Assembly (NCBI GenBank): GCA_002336915.1
Contig: DDET01000023.1
Span: 15,479 to 79,478, forward strand
Direction of reading: 5' to 3'
From: Bacteroidetes bacterium UBA1947
Lineage (GTDB): Bacteria > Bacteroidota > Bacteroidia > Chitinophagales > Chitinophagaceae
DNA length: 64,000 nt
Under the pieces are notes generated by a model. The model was not told where the DNA came from and ran no database searches. It was given only the letters and a program-made list of their open reading frames with translations. The position numbers and the translations under genes were made by a program. Shown here one piece after another: positions 14,131 to 22,287 of the stretch (position 1 is its first letter; every line of letters begins with the position of its first letter).

Positions 14131-14276
14131 TGGTGCTTGAAGTACTGTATCTCCCGCTCATGCTTTTGCGCGGCTTCCTTCGAATCGAAGGTGCCCAGGT
14201 TGCGGCGCTTGTGGGTCTTGGGGTCAATTTTCCTTGAGTATATGCGGTATTTGCCCGATTTTAATTTGCGTATCAT
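14127..14276 (-). CDS. Small basic protein, 49 residues
   Basis: This gene is too short for standard ORF cut-offs. It reads MIRKLKSGKYRIYSRKIDPK then THKRRNLGTFDSKEAAQKHE and ends EIQYFKHH. The SGKYRIYS-KRRNLGTF-S-EAA-HE pattern is a coherent small beta-beta-alpha protein, similar to short conserved hypothetical proteins in Bacteroidota and to integrase arm-binding-like folds. It overlaps the stop of the barrel gene by 3 bp tail to tail. Coding seems likely because of the balanced composition and clean ATG; function is unknown. Confidence 0.65.
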   Translation of the reverse strand: MIRKLKSGKYRIYSRKIDPKTHKRRNLGTFDSKEAAQKHEREIQYFKHH

Positions 14277-14399
14277 AACAAAAACATTTTACGGAAAACC
14301 GGGCTAAAATACTGTGCCACAGCAGCTATAGAAGATGTGAGCATTGAGCGCAGAGGAGAGACAGCCAATTATATTTAAGCTTAGCCGGATATAATACGT

Positions 14400-14407
14400 T
14401 ACCTTTA
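14400..14407 (+). promoter_or_regulatory. Probable -7 box (TACCTTTA)
   Basis: One mismatch to TAnnTTTG, 15 bp before the ATG at 14423. Confidence 0.35.
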
Positions 14408-14422
14408 GGCATAATATAATTC

Positions 14423-14650
14423 ATGGCCAACGTAATAGATGCAGTTCAAAAAGGAAGGTTTTCCAAGATCTTCAACCAGTTAATGCTTAAGGCCACGCCT
14501 GAATTGAAAAAGAAGTGGGACGGTGTAGTGCTATGGGATGAGACCAATAACAAACCCCAGATACAAGCCGAAATAATAAGCGCACTGACGCCGGCAATGA
14601 TGGCCCGCTATGTGGACCTGCTGAATAAGCTGCGCAGGGGCGAGCTGTAA
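14423..14650 (+). CDS. Hypothetical protein, 75 residues
   Basis: A small soluble, mostly helical, basic protein (KATPELKKKWDGVVLWDETN; ALTPAMMARYVDLLNKLRRG). Family not recognised. A probable -7 box precedes it and it converges with the acyltransferase gene 17 bp downstream. The ATG, sensible composition and promoter support a real gene. Confidence 0.6.
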   Translation: MANVIDAVQKGRFSKIFNQLMLKATPELKKKWDGVVLWDETNNKPQIQAEIISALTPAMMARYVDLLNKLRRGEL

Positions 14651-14667
14651 AGGCTAGCCTACTCCAT

Positions 14668-15699
14668 TTAAGGGAAATACTTCTTTAGTTTCAATGCCCG
14701 CTTTTCCAGCAGGTGCCAGGACAATGCACCTATGAGCATGCTTACGGGTATAGCTATGAGCATTAGCCGCAGGGCCGTGCATTTGTAATAGTTCACCACA
14801 GTTTGCTGCACCAAAAAGCCATACAGGTATATGCCGTAAGACCAGTCGCCTATCTTATTGCTGAGCCCTGAGATGCCTTTAGTGTTCATTATCCCCAACA
14901 GTATAACCGCCAGTGGAAGAATAATATACTGTGAAAAGTAAAAGAGCTTTGCAACCAGCGCGATAACTACCAGGACTACTGACACCATAGCCAGCACATT
15001 GCGGTACTTGAAGCTACCAATATTCAGGGCTGCTAAAATGGAACCAGCGCAGAAGAACATACCCAGGTGCGCCAGCCGCTCCCAGTCCTTACCGATGCCC
15101 GGCATAGCCAGTCCCGTATCCTCGTAACGTATGGTGAACAGCCATGTGGCGATGAAGACCAAAATAACAAGTGCAGTCAGCAGCTTAGCATTCTTCCTGA
15201 TCAAGAAAGCGGAGGACAGGATGATGTAGAAAAGGAACTCGTAAGGTATGGTCCAGAGGGAGCCGTTGACGGCATTCTTATAAGGGTTGTGCTCAAATAC
15301 CCCCGGCAAGGCATCGACTGTGGGCAGGAACATGGCTATGTGCCGGGTAATATATGTGTAAGTAGCGCTGTTGCCGAGATACTCCTGCGCGGTAATTGAA
15401 GTAACCACTAAACCCACAATTACCGCTATGATGAGCACCATGATGAATGCCGGATATATCCTTAGCACGCGGCGTACCATATAGTCGCCCCAGTTGCGGC
15501 AGCGCATGGCACTCTGGAAAATAAGGTAGCCGCTGATGATGAAAAAGCCTTTAACGCCGAGTGCTGAGAAATTTAACTGTTCACCGGTAAGCTTGCTTAA
15601 AGGGTCTGCCCAGTCGGCGCCGGTTAATGCATAAGAATGCGTAATGATCACAAAAATTGCAAACACCAATCTCAGGAAGTCGAAGTTGTTCTTATGCAT
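14668..15699 (-). CDS. Acyltransferase family 3 membrane protein (OafA/YrhL-like)
   Basis: The 343-residue protein has about ten transmembrane helices. The motif FDFLRLVFAIFVIITHSY near the N-terminus holds the family's conserved histidine (H21), followed by GVKGFFIISGYLIF and RRVLRIYPAF. Such enzymes transfer acetyl or other acyl groups to sugars of O-antigen, exopolysaccharide or peptidoglycan across the inner membrane. No polysaccharide cluster is adjacent, so the substrate is open. Confidence 0.92.
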   Translation of the reverse strand: MHKNNFDFLRLVFAIFVIITHSYALTGADWADPLSKLTGEQLNFSALGVKGFFIISGYLIFQSAMRCRNWGDYMVRRVLRIYPAFIMVLIIAVIVGLVVTSITAQEYLGNSATYTYITRHIAMFLPTVDALPGVFEHNPYKNAVNGSLWTIPYEFLFYIILSSAFLIRKNAKLLTALVILVFIATWLFTIRYEDTGLAMPGIGKDWERLAHLGMFFCAGSILAALNIGSFKYRNVLAMVSVVLVVIALVAKLFYFSQYIILPLAVILLGIMNTKGISGLSNKIGDWSYGIYLYGFLVQQTVVNYYKCTALRLMLIAIPVSMLIGALSWHLLEKRALKLKKYFP

Positions 15700-15776
15700 A
15701 TAGTAGGCCCGTGGCTAAAAATACGTAAATACAATAGTATTTAGCCGGCAGGGGGCCAAGATGTGGGAGGTAGCCC

Positions 15777-16076
15777 CTAGGTAGCATTCAACAGGCCCTC
15801 TACTACTATCATCCTGGTAGTGGCTGTATTATGACGTATAAGCTTTGCCGGGGCGTACTCCGCGGAGGCCCACCAAAGCTTGGCATCAGCCGTGGTGGGA
15901 AACTCAAGCACCACTATCCTGCCCGGGTCCCAGTCGCCCTCGAGGGTCTCCGTAGCACCGCCACGTACTATGAACTTGCCCTTATACAAGGCAAGCGATC
16001 CGGGTGTAAGCTTCTTATACTCCTCATAACCTTTGGGGTCCAGGATGTCAATATCCACTATTACGTAAGCTGGCAT
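15777..16076 (-). CDS. DUF1330 domain-containing protein
   Basis: The 99-residue protein has the dimeric alpha/beta-barrel pattern of DUF1330: AYVIVDIDILDPKGYEEYKK, then GGATETLEGDWDPGRIVVLE and a W-S-EYAPAKLIR segment. Function of the family is unknown. The start ATG at 16076 is clean. Confidence 0.9.
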   Translation of the reverse strand: MPAYVIVDIDILDPKGYEEYKKLTPGSLALYKGKFIVRGGATETLEGDWDPGRIVVLEFPTTADAKLWWASAEYAPAKLIRHNTATTRMIVVEGLLNAT

Positions 16077-16191
16077 TTTATCTATTTTTTGACTAATATA
16101 AAGTTAAGGAAACGGCAGCGAAAAGCATCAAATACAGTGTTAATAGTGATGCGCCCGTTGGGAACAAATACTGACTAAAATCACCAATTTC

Positions 16192-16207
16192 TGTGACAAT
16201 AGTCACA
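16192..16207 (+). promoter_or_regulatory. CRP/FNR-type palindrome TGTGACAATAGTCACA
   Basis: A perfect two-fold site with TGTGAC/GTCACA arms, matching the general CRP-family consensus TGTGA-N6-TCACA. It lies in the divergent gap between DUF1330 (minus) and DUF5995 (plus), 115 bp from the DUF1330 start and 109 bp upstream of the terminator-like hairpin at 16302. Confidence 0.55.
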
Positions 16208-16229
16208 TTAGGGCTGTGAAACAATGAGC

Positions 16230-16330
16230 AATTTTACATTACCAACAGAAAAAAGAGATTTTAGAAATAAGTAAGGTTTTCATGGTGATAGGGTTTATAG
16301 GGGCTGGCCTGTTCTCAGGTCGGCTTTTTT
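16230..16330 (+). ncRNA. Candidate small RNA or attenuated leader ending in an intrinsic terminator
   Basis: A GC hairpin GGCTGGCCTG-TTCT-CAGGTCGGCT (16302-16325, ten pairs including three G-U) is followed by T6 and lies 49 bp upstream of the DUF5995 gene. Upstream is a purine-rich stretch and the CRP-like palindrome at 16192. The layout fits a short transcript of ~70-100 nt or a leader of the DUF5995 gene. The 5' end is only a guess. The rest of the 303-bp gap shows nothing else. Confidence 0.4.
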
Positions 16331-16379
16331 ATTTGTATAAACTGCGGCCAAAATATTTTTATCTTCATGAAAACAGACC

Positions 16380-17129
16380 ATGCCTGCGCAAACCATAAAC
16401 GAGGTAATAGCCGAACTGGAAAGTATACTTGCAGATGCAAAGAATACCAATAGCAGCGCAGGCTATTTTACTGCCTTGTACCATAAAGTAACCTGCAGGG
16501 TTAGGGACGGTATATTAAAGGGCGAGTTTGAAGACAATGCGAGAATGGAGCGACTGGATGTATTATTCGCGAACCGCTACCTTGCCGCATACGAACAATG
16601 GAAAAACCAACAAAGGCCTACAGCTTCGTGGGTGGCTGCGTTTGACGGAGTTAAAAAACGCTCTACTATAGTACTACAACATTTATTGCTGGGCATCAAC
16701 GCGCATATCAACCTGGACCTTGGGATAGCTGCTGTGGAGACGATGAAAGGTGGTACCTTCAGCGATATACAAAAGGACTTTAACGCCATCAATACTTTAC
16801 TGGCCGCACTGGTGTATGAAGTGATACATGACCTGAACAGGGTATCGCCACTGTTATCGCTGCTGGGGCTGCATGCTACCAATAACAACCAGATGCTTAT
16901 TGAGTTCACACTGAGCAATGCGCGGGATGGCGCATGGTGCTTTGCCGAAGAAATAAGCAAGAAGACCGGAGCGGATTACGACAGTTGCTTTGCAGCAAGA
17001 GATAAACGCATAGGTGAACTGGGCGCGAGCATATTAAAGCCCCATGGGGCCGCCAGGATCACGCTGTGGTTCGTGCACCTGTTTGAGTGGAAGAGTGCGA
17101 AGAAGGTGATAGAGGTGCTGAATGATTAA
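16380..17129 (+). CDS. DUF5995 family protein
   Basis: The 249-residue soluble protein contains FTALYHKVTCRVRDGI, FANRYLAAYEQW and LQHLLLGINAHINLDLGIAA, which are characteristic of DUF5995. The histidines and aspartate of the GINAHINLDLG motif suggest a metal or catalytic site, but no activity is established. It stands alone, downstream of the candidate small RNA, and converges with parE. Confidence 0.88.
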   Translation: MPAQTINEVIAELESILADAKNTNSSAGYFTALYHKVTCRVRDGILKGEFEDNARMERLDVLFANRYLAAYEQWKNQQRPTASWVAAFDGVKKRSTIVLQHLLLGINAHINLDLGIAAVETMKGGTFSDIQKDFNAINTLLAALVYEVIHDLNRVSPLLSLLGLHATNNNQMLIEFTLSNARDGAWCFAEEISKKTGADYDSCFAARDKRIGELGASILKPHGAARITLWFVHLFEWKSAKKVIEVLND

Positions 17130-17193
17130 ATTACCTGCAGCAAGCGTTTGACTCCTCATCTAAACTCAAAACAGTACGGATGACCGGAAAGGA

Positions 17194-19083
17194 TTAGGCT
17201 ACGCCTAATTCCTCGGCCAAGTCCTTTTCTATCTTCAGATTGTCGATGATAAATACCTGGCGCTGGGGGGTGTTCTTTCCCATGTAATACTCCAGCAGCT
17301 TTTGTATCTGTGCATCGTGTGTGAGCAGTACGGGGTCTTTGCGCATATCCTCGCCAATGAATTGTGCAAACTCCTCCGGACTTATTTCACCAAGACCTTT
17401 GAATCGTGTTATCTCAGGTTTGTGTCCCAGTTCGTGAATGGCGCGCTGCCTTTCTTCATCGGTATAACAGTAGATAGTCTTCTGTTTGTTGCGCACACGG
17501 AACAATGGTGTTTGCAGGATGTGCACATGTTCTTTTTTCACCAGGTCGGGGAAGAACTGCAGGAAGAAGGTCATGATGAGCAGGCGTATGTGCATGCCAT
17601 CCACATCGGCATCAGTAGCTATTACAATGTTGTTGTACCGCAGACCATCGAGCCCTTCTTCTATATTAAGCGCATGCTGGAGGAGGTTGAACTCTTCATT
17701 TTCATACACGACTTTCTTGGTAAGACCGAAACAGTTGAGCGGCTTACCGCGAAGGCTGAATACAGCCTGTGTTTCCACATGACGGCTCTTGGTGATAGAA
17801 CCACTTGCAGAATCGCCCTCGGTAATGAAGATGGTAGACTCCAGCTGTTTAGACATAAAGTCCTCCTTGCCTTTTGTAGGTGGCTCATCGTTCAGGTGTA
17901 TGCGGCAGTCACGTAATTTTTTGTTGTGCAGGTTGGCTTTCTTGGCGCGCTCGTTAGCAAGCTTTCGGATGCCTGACAGTTCCTTGCGCTCGCGCTCGCT
18001 CTGCTCAATACGCCTTTTCATTGCATCTGCAACGGCAGGATTCTTGTGCAGGAAGTTATCGAGTTCCTTAGCAAGAAAATCATAAACAAATGTCTTCATG
18101 GAGGGACCATTCTCCCAAACGTATTGCGAGCCTAACTTTGTTTTAGTCTGCGATTCGAAGACCGGTTCCTGAACGCGTACCGACACCGCGGCGGTTATGC
18201 TCTGGCGAACATCTGAAGCTTCATAATCCTTTTTGAAAAAATCGCGTATCACTTTCACAAAAGCCTCGCGGAAGGCCCCCTGGTGGGTACCGCCTTGTGT
18301 AGTGTGCTGACCATTAACGAATGAGTATATATCCTCTCCATAGTCGCCAGTATGGGTGATGGCCACTTCTATGTCCTCCGCTTTCAGGTGAATGATGGGG
18401 TAACGAAGGTTATCGGGATTTGTTTTGCGTTGCAGGAGATCGAGCAGGCCGTTCTTTGAAACGAAATTCTTACCATTGAAATTTATCTGCAGGCCGGCAT
18501 TCAGGAAGCAGTAGTTCCATATCTGGTTCTCTATGTACTCATGAATGAAATGGTAGTTGCGGAAAACGGTACTATCGGGGGTGAAATTGATCAGGGTACC
18601 GTTAGCCTCTTTGGTATCGGTTTCTTTGTGCTCTTTTATGAGTATGCCCTTATCGAACTCCGCTACCTTTGTGCGGCCCTCGCGGAAGGCTGATACTTTA
18701 AAATAGCTACTGAGGGCATTAACGGCTTTGGTACCCACCCCGTTCAAACCCACCGACTTCTGGAAGGCTTTACTATCGTATTTGGCACCAGTATTTATCT
18801 TACTTACCACATCCACCACTTTACCGAGAGGTATACCGCGACCATAGTCGCGCACGGTGACATTACCATCGGCTACAGTTATCTCTACACGCTTACCATG
18901 ACCCATGGTATACTCATCTATACAGTTATCTATCACCTCCTTCATCAGGATATAGATACCATCATCCATGCTGCTGCCGTCGCCCAGCTTGCCGATATAC
19001 ATACCCGGGCGAAGCCGGATATGCTCACGCCAGTCGAGCGACTTGATACTATCCTCGGTATATTGGTTCTCTAATTCCGCCAT
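17194..19083 (-). CDS. parE: DNA topoisomerase IV subunit B
   Basis: From ATG 19083 the product is 629 residues, the usual size of Bacteroidota ParE. The GHKL ATPase domain shows RPGMYIG, EVIDNCIDE and DYGRGIPLGK. A transducer follows with QTKTKLGS, then the TOPRIM domain with TEGDSASGS and DADVDGMHIR, and a C-terminal KGLGE segment. With ParC it decatenates chromosomes after replication using ATP. GyrB is the alternative, but the DWREHIRLRPGMYIG start and the absence of a GyrB-type insertion favour ParE. No parC is adjacent. Heptamer repeats sit just upstream of the start. Confidence 0.92.
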   Translation of the reverse strand: MAELENQYTEDSIKSLDWREHIRLRPGMYIGKLGDGSSMDDGIYILMKEVIDNCIDEYTMGHGKRVEITVADGNVTVRDYGRGIPLGKVVDVVSKINTGAKYDSKAFQKSVGLNGVGTKAVNALSSYFKVSAFREGRTKVAEFDKGILIKEHKETDTKEANGTLINFTPDSTVFRNYHFIHEYIENQIWNYCFLNAGLQINFNGKNFVSKNGLLDLLQRKTNPDNLRYPIIHLKAEDIEVAITHTGDYGEDIYSFVNGQHTTQGGTHQGAFREAFVKVIRDFFKKDYEASDVRQSITAAVSVRVQEPVFESQTKTKLGSQYVWENGPSMKTFVYDFLAKELDNFLHKNPAVADAMKRRIEQSERERKELSGIRKLANERAKKANLHNKKLRDCRIHLNDEPPTKGKEDFMSKQLESTIFITEGDSASGSITKSRHVETQAVFSLRGKPLNCFGLTKKVVYENEEFNLLQHALNIEEGLDGLRYNNIVIATDADVDGMHIRLLIMTFFLQFFPDLVKKEHVHILQTPLFRVRNKQKTIYCYTDEERQRAIHELGHKPEITRFKGLGEISPEEFAQFIGEDMRKDPVLLTHDAQIQKLLEYYMGKNTPQRQVFIIDNLKIEKDLAEELGVA

Positions 19084-19092
19084 GGTGCAAAG

Positions 19093-19120
19093 AAAGTCAA
19101 AAGTCAAAAGTGAAAAGTCA
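19093..19120 (-). repeat. Four degenerate heptamers (TGACTTT in mRNA sense) upstream of parE
   Basis: On the plus strand AAAGTCA AAAGTCA AAAGTGA AAAGTCA. It ends 10 bp before the parE ATG. A related array is at 26646-26673, also just before a start codon. Confidence 0.8.
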
Positions 19121-19182
19121 AAAATTCACAGGAAAGGTGAAAATGTGGATAAGTTGGCAGGTTTCATAGCGTTTCAAAACAA

Positions 19183-19208
19183 TAAAACCTCCCGGATGGG
19201 AGGTTTTA
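19183..19208 (-). terminator. Intrinsic terminator of the FadL-like gene
   Basis: Perfect 11-bp stem TAAAACCTCCC/GGGAGGTTTTA with a 4-nt loop, 21 bp after the stop of the gene at 19229. T-rich on both sides. Confidence 0.8.
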
Positions 19209-19228
19209 TTTTATATGTGAAATAACCA

Positions 19229-20719
19229 TTAAAACTTGAATCCTATAGTAAGGGCCGCGGTATTGAGGCTGTTTTTAAGCGTGGCCGAAGGCACCACCAC
19301 CGTAGGATATGGCAGTACATATGGCTGCTCCTGCCCGTTATACATTGTGTGTACAAAGCCAAGATCAGTAAACCAGTGGTTAAAACGGAAACCTATACCC
19401 GCTGAAAAATCCATATGACTCGCATTGGAAGGACTATTCTTATAGGGCGTACCGTAATAGCCAAAGCCGAGGCGCACCATCATGAAATCAACCGGGCGGC
19501 CTTCGACGCCGAGGCGGAAATTGGAAGCTGCCTTGTAAGTGCTTTTTATCAACTGGTTGACAGAGGTTTCATAATCAATAAAATCGTCATTGAAGTTGTA
19601 CCGTATCGAATGATAGTTAACAAACTCATAGTCGGCTGTGATAAATCCATATTTACCGAAGAAGCCCGTAGCGCTCACTACCCCTCTCCAGGGCGTGGTT
19701 ATGTTGTAATCAAAAGTGCCGGGGTCGGTAGAGAAATTATGAATACCGCCCTGGGCATTTGCGCTTATCGAGCTAATGTATTGATCGTTCATAGAGAAGT
19801 ATGTAGGGGTATGTAATGCAGCACCAAAGCGGAAATTGTCATTCACTTTATAGATAAAGCCCAGTTTAAGATTAACGCCTGTACCCTTTGTTGTCAGCTT
19901 TTCGGTATAGGTATAATCGGAAAACAGTGGCACCGGAACTTCCAGGGCTTCGGAATAATCGGAAGTGCGATCATAACGTATGAACGGTATACCTACTGTA
20001 AAACCGAGCATCAATTTTTCCATATAATTACCGCCTACAGAAAACAGGGCCTCGTTCATGCTACCGGATTCGTGCATGCGGCGCCTTTGGTTGAGACCGT
20101 TGGAATCGTCCCAGGGCACAACTGAACGGAAGGTTGTATTATTTGAATCGAAATTGATGAGGTAAGACTGGTAACCCAGGTTGGCCGGGGAGTTGTAATC
20201 GTTGATGCCGCTATTGCTGTTGTTCGCATCCACAACAAAAACCTCGGAACCGCTGCTGCCTGTTGGTCCGCCATTTTTACCACTATAGATATAATTGCGA
20301 TTGAAATCGGCCTGGCGATTAAAGCCAAAGGCAAAAGAAGAGGCTTTCCACTTACTTTGCTCGTACCTGCGGCCTTTTGCAGCCCTTGTAAAAACAATAC
20401 CTGCATTATTGACCGTGAAGCGGGTTTTGTCATCGCTCATGGTATTGCCCAGGTAAGTACCGGTAACAGAATTGATCCTGATGGACGGCGTGAACATCAT
20501 CTCCCCATTACGATAAACGCCTATGCCTGCGGGATTGATGCTTAGGGAGCTAAAGTCGCCCCCGACCGAGCCGCCGGCATTGCCTATACCCATGGAACGC
20601 GCTGTGCCCTGGGGGGCAAGGTAGGAATAACGCAAAGCGTCATTCTCGTCTTGTGCAAGGGCCTGAAGGCCAATGCAAAATGACAATATTGCGATCGAAA
20701 TGTACTTTAAACTACTCAT
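19229..20719 (-). CDS. FadL/OmpP1/TodX-like outer membrane transport protein
   Basis: From ATG 20719 the product is 496 residues with a signal peptide (SIAILSFCIGLQALAQ). The mature start ALRYSYLAPQGTARSMGIGN, with AGGSVGGDFSSLSINPAGIG following, is the hallmark N-terminal hatch of the FadL-related family in Bacteroidota. Many beta strands follow and the protein ends with the aromatic IGFKF. FadL proteins pass hydrophobic compounds through the outer membrane; the ligand here is unknown. Two upstream in-frame starts (to 20755) are less likely because they precede the signal peptide. Confidence 0.88.
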   Translation of the reverse strand: MSSLKYISIAILSFCIGLQALAQDENDALRYSYLAPQGTARSMGIGNAGGSVGGDFSSLSINPAGIGVYRNGEMMFTPSIRINSVTGTYLGNTMSDDKTRFTVNNAGIVFTRAAKGRRYEQSKWKASSFAFGFNRQADFNRNYIYSGKNGGPTGSSGSEVFVVDANNSNSGINDYNSPANLGYQSYLINFDSNNTTFRSVVPWDDSNGLNQRRRMHESGSMNEALFSVGGNYMEKLMLGFTVGIPFIRYDRTSDYSEALEVPVPLFSDYTYTEKLTTKGTGVNLKLGFIYKVNDNFRFGAALHTPTYFSMNDQYISSISANAQGGIHNFSTDPGTFDYNITTPWRGVVSATGFFGKYGFITADYEFVNYHSIRYNFNDDFIDYETSVNQLIKSTYKAASNFRLGVEGRPVDFMMVRLGFGYYGTPYKNSPSNASHMDFSAGIGFRFNHWFTDLGFVHTMYNGQEQPYVLPYPTVVVPSATLKNSLNTAALTIGFKF

Positions 20720-20816
20720 ACAAACGGGTTCTATTAAATTTGACATTTTATGCAAGCTATCGTTTAAAATAGACTACCAATATTCTAAATCAAAAACTAT
20801 ACCGATTGTTAAAAAA

Positions 20817-20842
20817 ATACGCTATCCTAAAGGATAGCGTAT
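20817..20842 (-). terminator. Intrinsic terminator of gene 20879-22192
   Basis: Perfect 11-bp stem ATACGCTATCC/GGATAGCGTAT with 4-nt loop, followed on the minus strand by a run of seven T. Confidence 0.88.
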
Positions 20843-20878
20843 AAATGGGGATATTATTGTGTTATAAAAATCATAAAA

Positions 20879-22192
20879 TTACCTGCGGCCACCGCCATGC
20901 CCTCCGCCAAAACCACCACCGGAATTGCCGCCTGAGCTACGGATGCTGCCACCGGAACCGGAGCTATGGCTTTCGCCACCGAAGCTGCGTGGCGATGACT
21001 GCTGAACAGGAGCGCTGCGTGGCTGCTGCTCAAAACGAGGCTGCTGCTGCATGCGAACCGGTTCTGAACGCTCATAACGAGGCTGTTGGTTCATCTGCTG
21101 ACGAGTGCCGCCATCAAACTGCCTGCTATCATTAACCCTGCCATTGTTATTATTATCGTTTGAAAAGAAATTACGCTGAGGACGGTCCTGCTGCCTTATT
21201 TCATTCCTGCCATTATTGTAAGAATTGTTATTCAACCTGTCATCATTGCGGAAAGCACCATTCGTCCTGTCATCATTGCGGTTATCAAAACGAGGGTCTG
21301 CTGCCCTCCCGGTGGTATTGTTATTCCTGTCATCGTTGCGGAAATTACTGCCACGAACCGAGTTATCCCGGGTGCCCTGACGAACATTTCCTTCATCGAT
21401 GCTGCGAACGGAATTGACATTATTATTATTTGCCGGGCGCAAATGCGGCGTACGAACATCATCGTGCGCTACCTGTGCAAAACCTGTACCGGGCCTTACA
21501 CCGTTGCGGTTGTGAATGGCATTAAGCGAATAACGGGGACCATAGGAGCTATTGTTGCGGCTATAGCGACCGTCATTAATACCGCCATAGTACCCGTTCC
21601 AATAATTACCGTAATATGGGCCATAATAACCGCAGGCGTAGTAGGGATAATTCCATGAACTATAAAACCCGGGATAGCCGTACCAGCTATACCAGCTCCA
21701 ATAAGAGGTCCAATACGGGCCACCGTAACCAAAGCCTACAGAGAAGCCGGGACGAGCCCATGGACTCCAACCCCAATAAGGATCGGACCAATAGGGATCG
21801 TACCAGTAAGGATTATAGAAAGAACTATAATAGCCCAGGCTGAAATACGGATGGTTGAAACGGTTGATATTGGAAGCATAGTAATAATCGTTGTCGTAAT
21901 CGGCATAATCATCACTGCCATAACTGCGGCCTGAATTCTCATAGTCGCCATTATCATTGTAATCGCCCCCGGAACTTGAATAAGTATTATTATTATTTCG
22001 CTTTGATCCGGCATCGTCATACCTGTCCTGCCTTTGTGCATTGTAGATGCTATCTCGTTCCGCCTGGCGCCGAGCCTCTTCTTTGGCCTGCCTGTCTGCA
22101 TCCTTGCTGCTGAAATACACGTCATCGTTCTGGGCATAGGATATGGAACCCAAGCCAAAGAGCAACACGGCAATAAACAATAAGCGTTTCAT
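20879..22192 (-). CDS. Exported low-complexity protein rich in Tyr, Trp, Gly, Asn
   Basis: The 437-residue protein has a signal peptide (LLFIAVLLFGLGSISYAQ) and a charged helical stretch with many R, E and A (~30-60). An aromatic block (~105-210) follows with repeats such as YWYDPYWSDPYWGWSPW and YGYPGFYSSWNYPYY. The C-terminal half is rich in N, R, Q and D and ends in a glycine/serine tail with HGGGRR. No enzyme domain is visible. Such proteins may be matrix, adhesin or vesicle components, but that is a guess. It has its own strong terminator. Confidence 0.72.
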   Translation of the reverse strand: MKRLLFIAVLLFGLGSISYAQNDDVYFSSKDADRQAKEEARRQAERDSIYNAQRQDRYDDAGSKRNNNNTYSSSGGDYNDNGDYENSGRSYGSDDYADYDNDYYYASNINRFNHPYFSLGYYSSFYNPYWYDPYWSDPYWGWSPWARPGFSVGFGYGGPYWTSYWSWYSWYGYPGFYSSWNYPYYACGYYGPYYGNYWNGYYGGINDGRYSRNNSSYGPRYSLNAIHNRNGVRPGTGFAQVAHDDVRTPHLRPANNNNVNSVRSIDEGNVRQGTRDNSVRGSNFRNDDRNNNTTGRAADPRFDNRNDDRTNGAFRNDDRLNNNSYNNGRNEIRQQDRPQRNFFSNDNNNNGRVNDSRQFDGGTRQQMNQQPRYERSEPVRMQQQPRFEQQPRSAPVQQSSPRSFGGESHSSGSGGSIRSSGGNSGGGFGGGHGGGRR

Positions 22193-22231
22193 TTTATAGA
22201 TTTTTACGTAAAAAGTCCTTAGTGAAATTAG

Positions 22232-22239
22232 TACTTTTG
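22232..22239 (+). promoter_or_regulatory. Bacteroidota -7 box (TACTTTTG) for proS
   Basis: Exact TAnnTTTG followed by C, 48 bp upstream of the proS ATG. It is the only good match in the divergent gap 22193-22287. Confidence 0.6.
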
Positions 22240-22287
22240 CGGCACCCCACCAATTTATAAGACATCGAAAAGTATGCCAAGTTTATT

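Noticed and set aside
19141..19150. TGTGGATAA, a perfect DnaA-box-like string, and a one-base-off copy at about 54773 considered as part of an origin
   Set aside because: They are isolated single boxes. No cluster, DUE or dnaA/dnaN gene is present, and the words also belong to the AATGTGGATA family of intergenic repeats.
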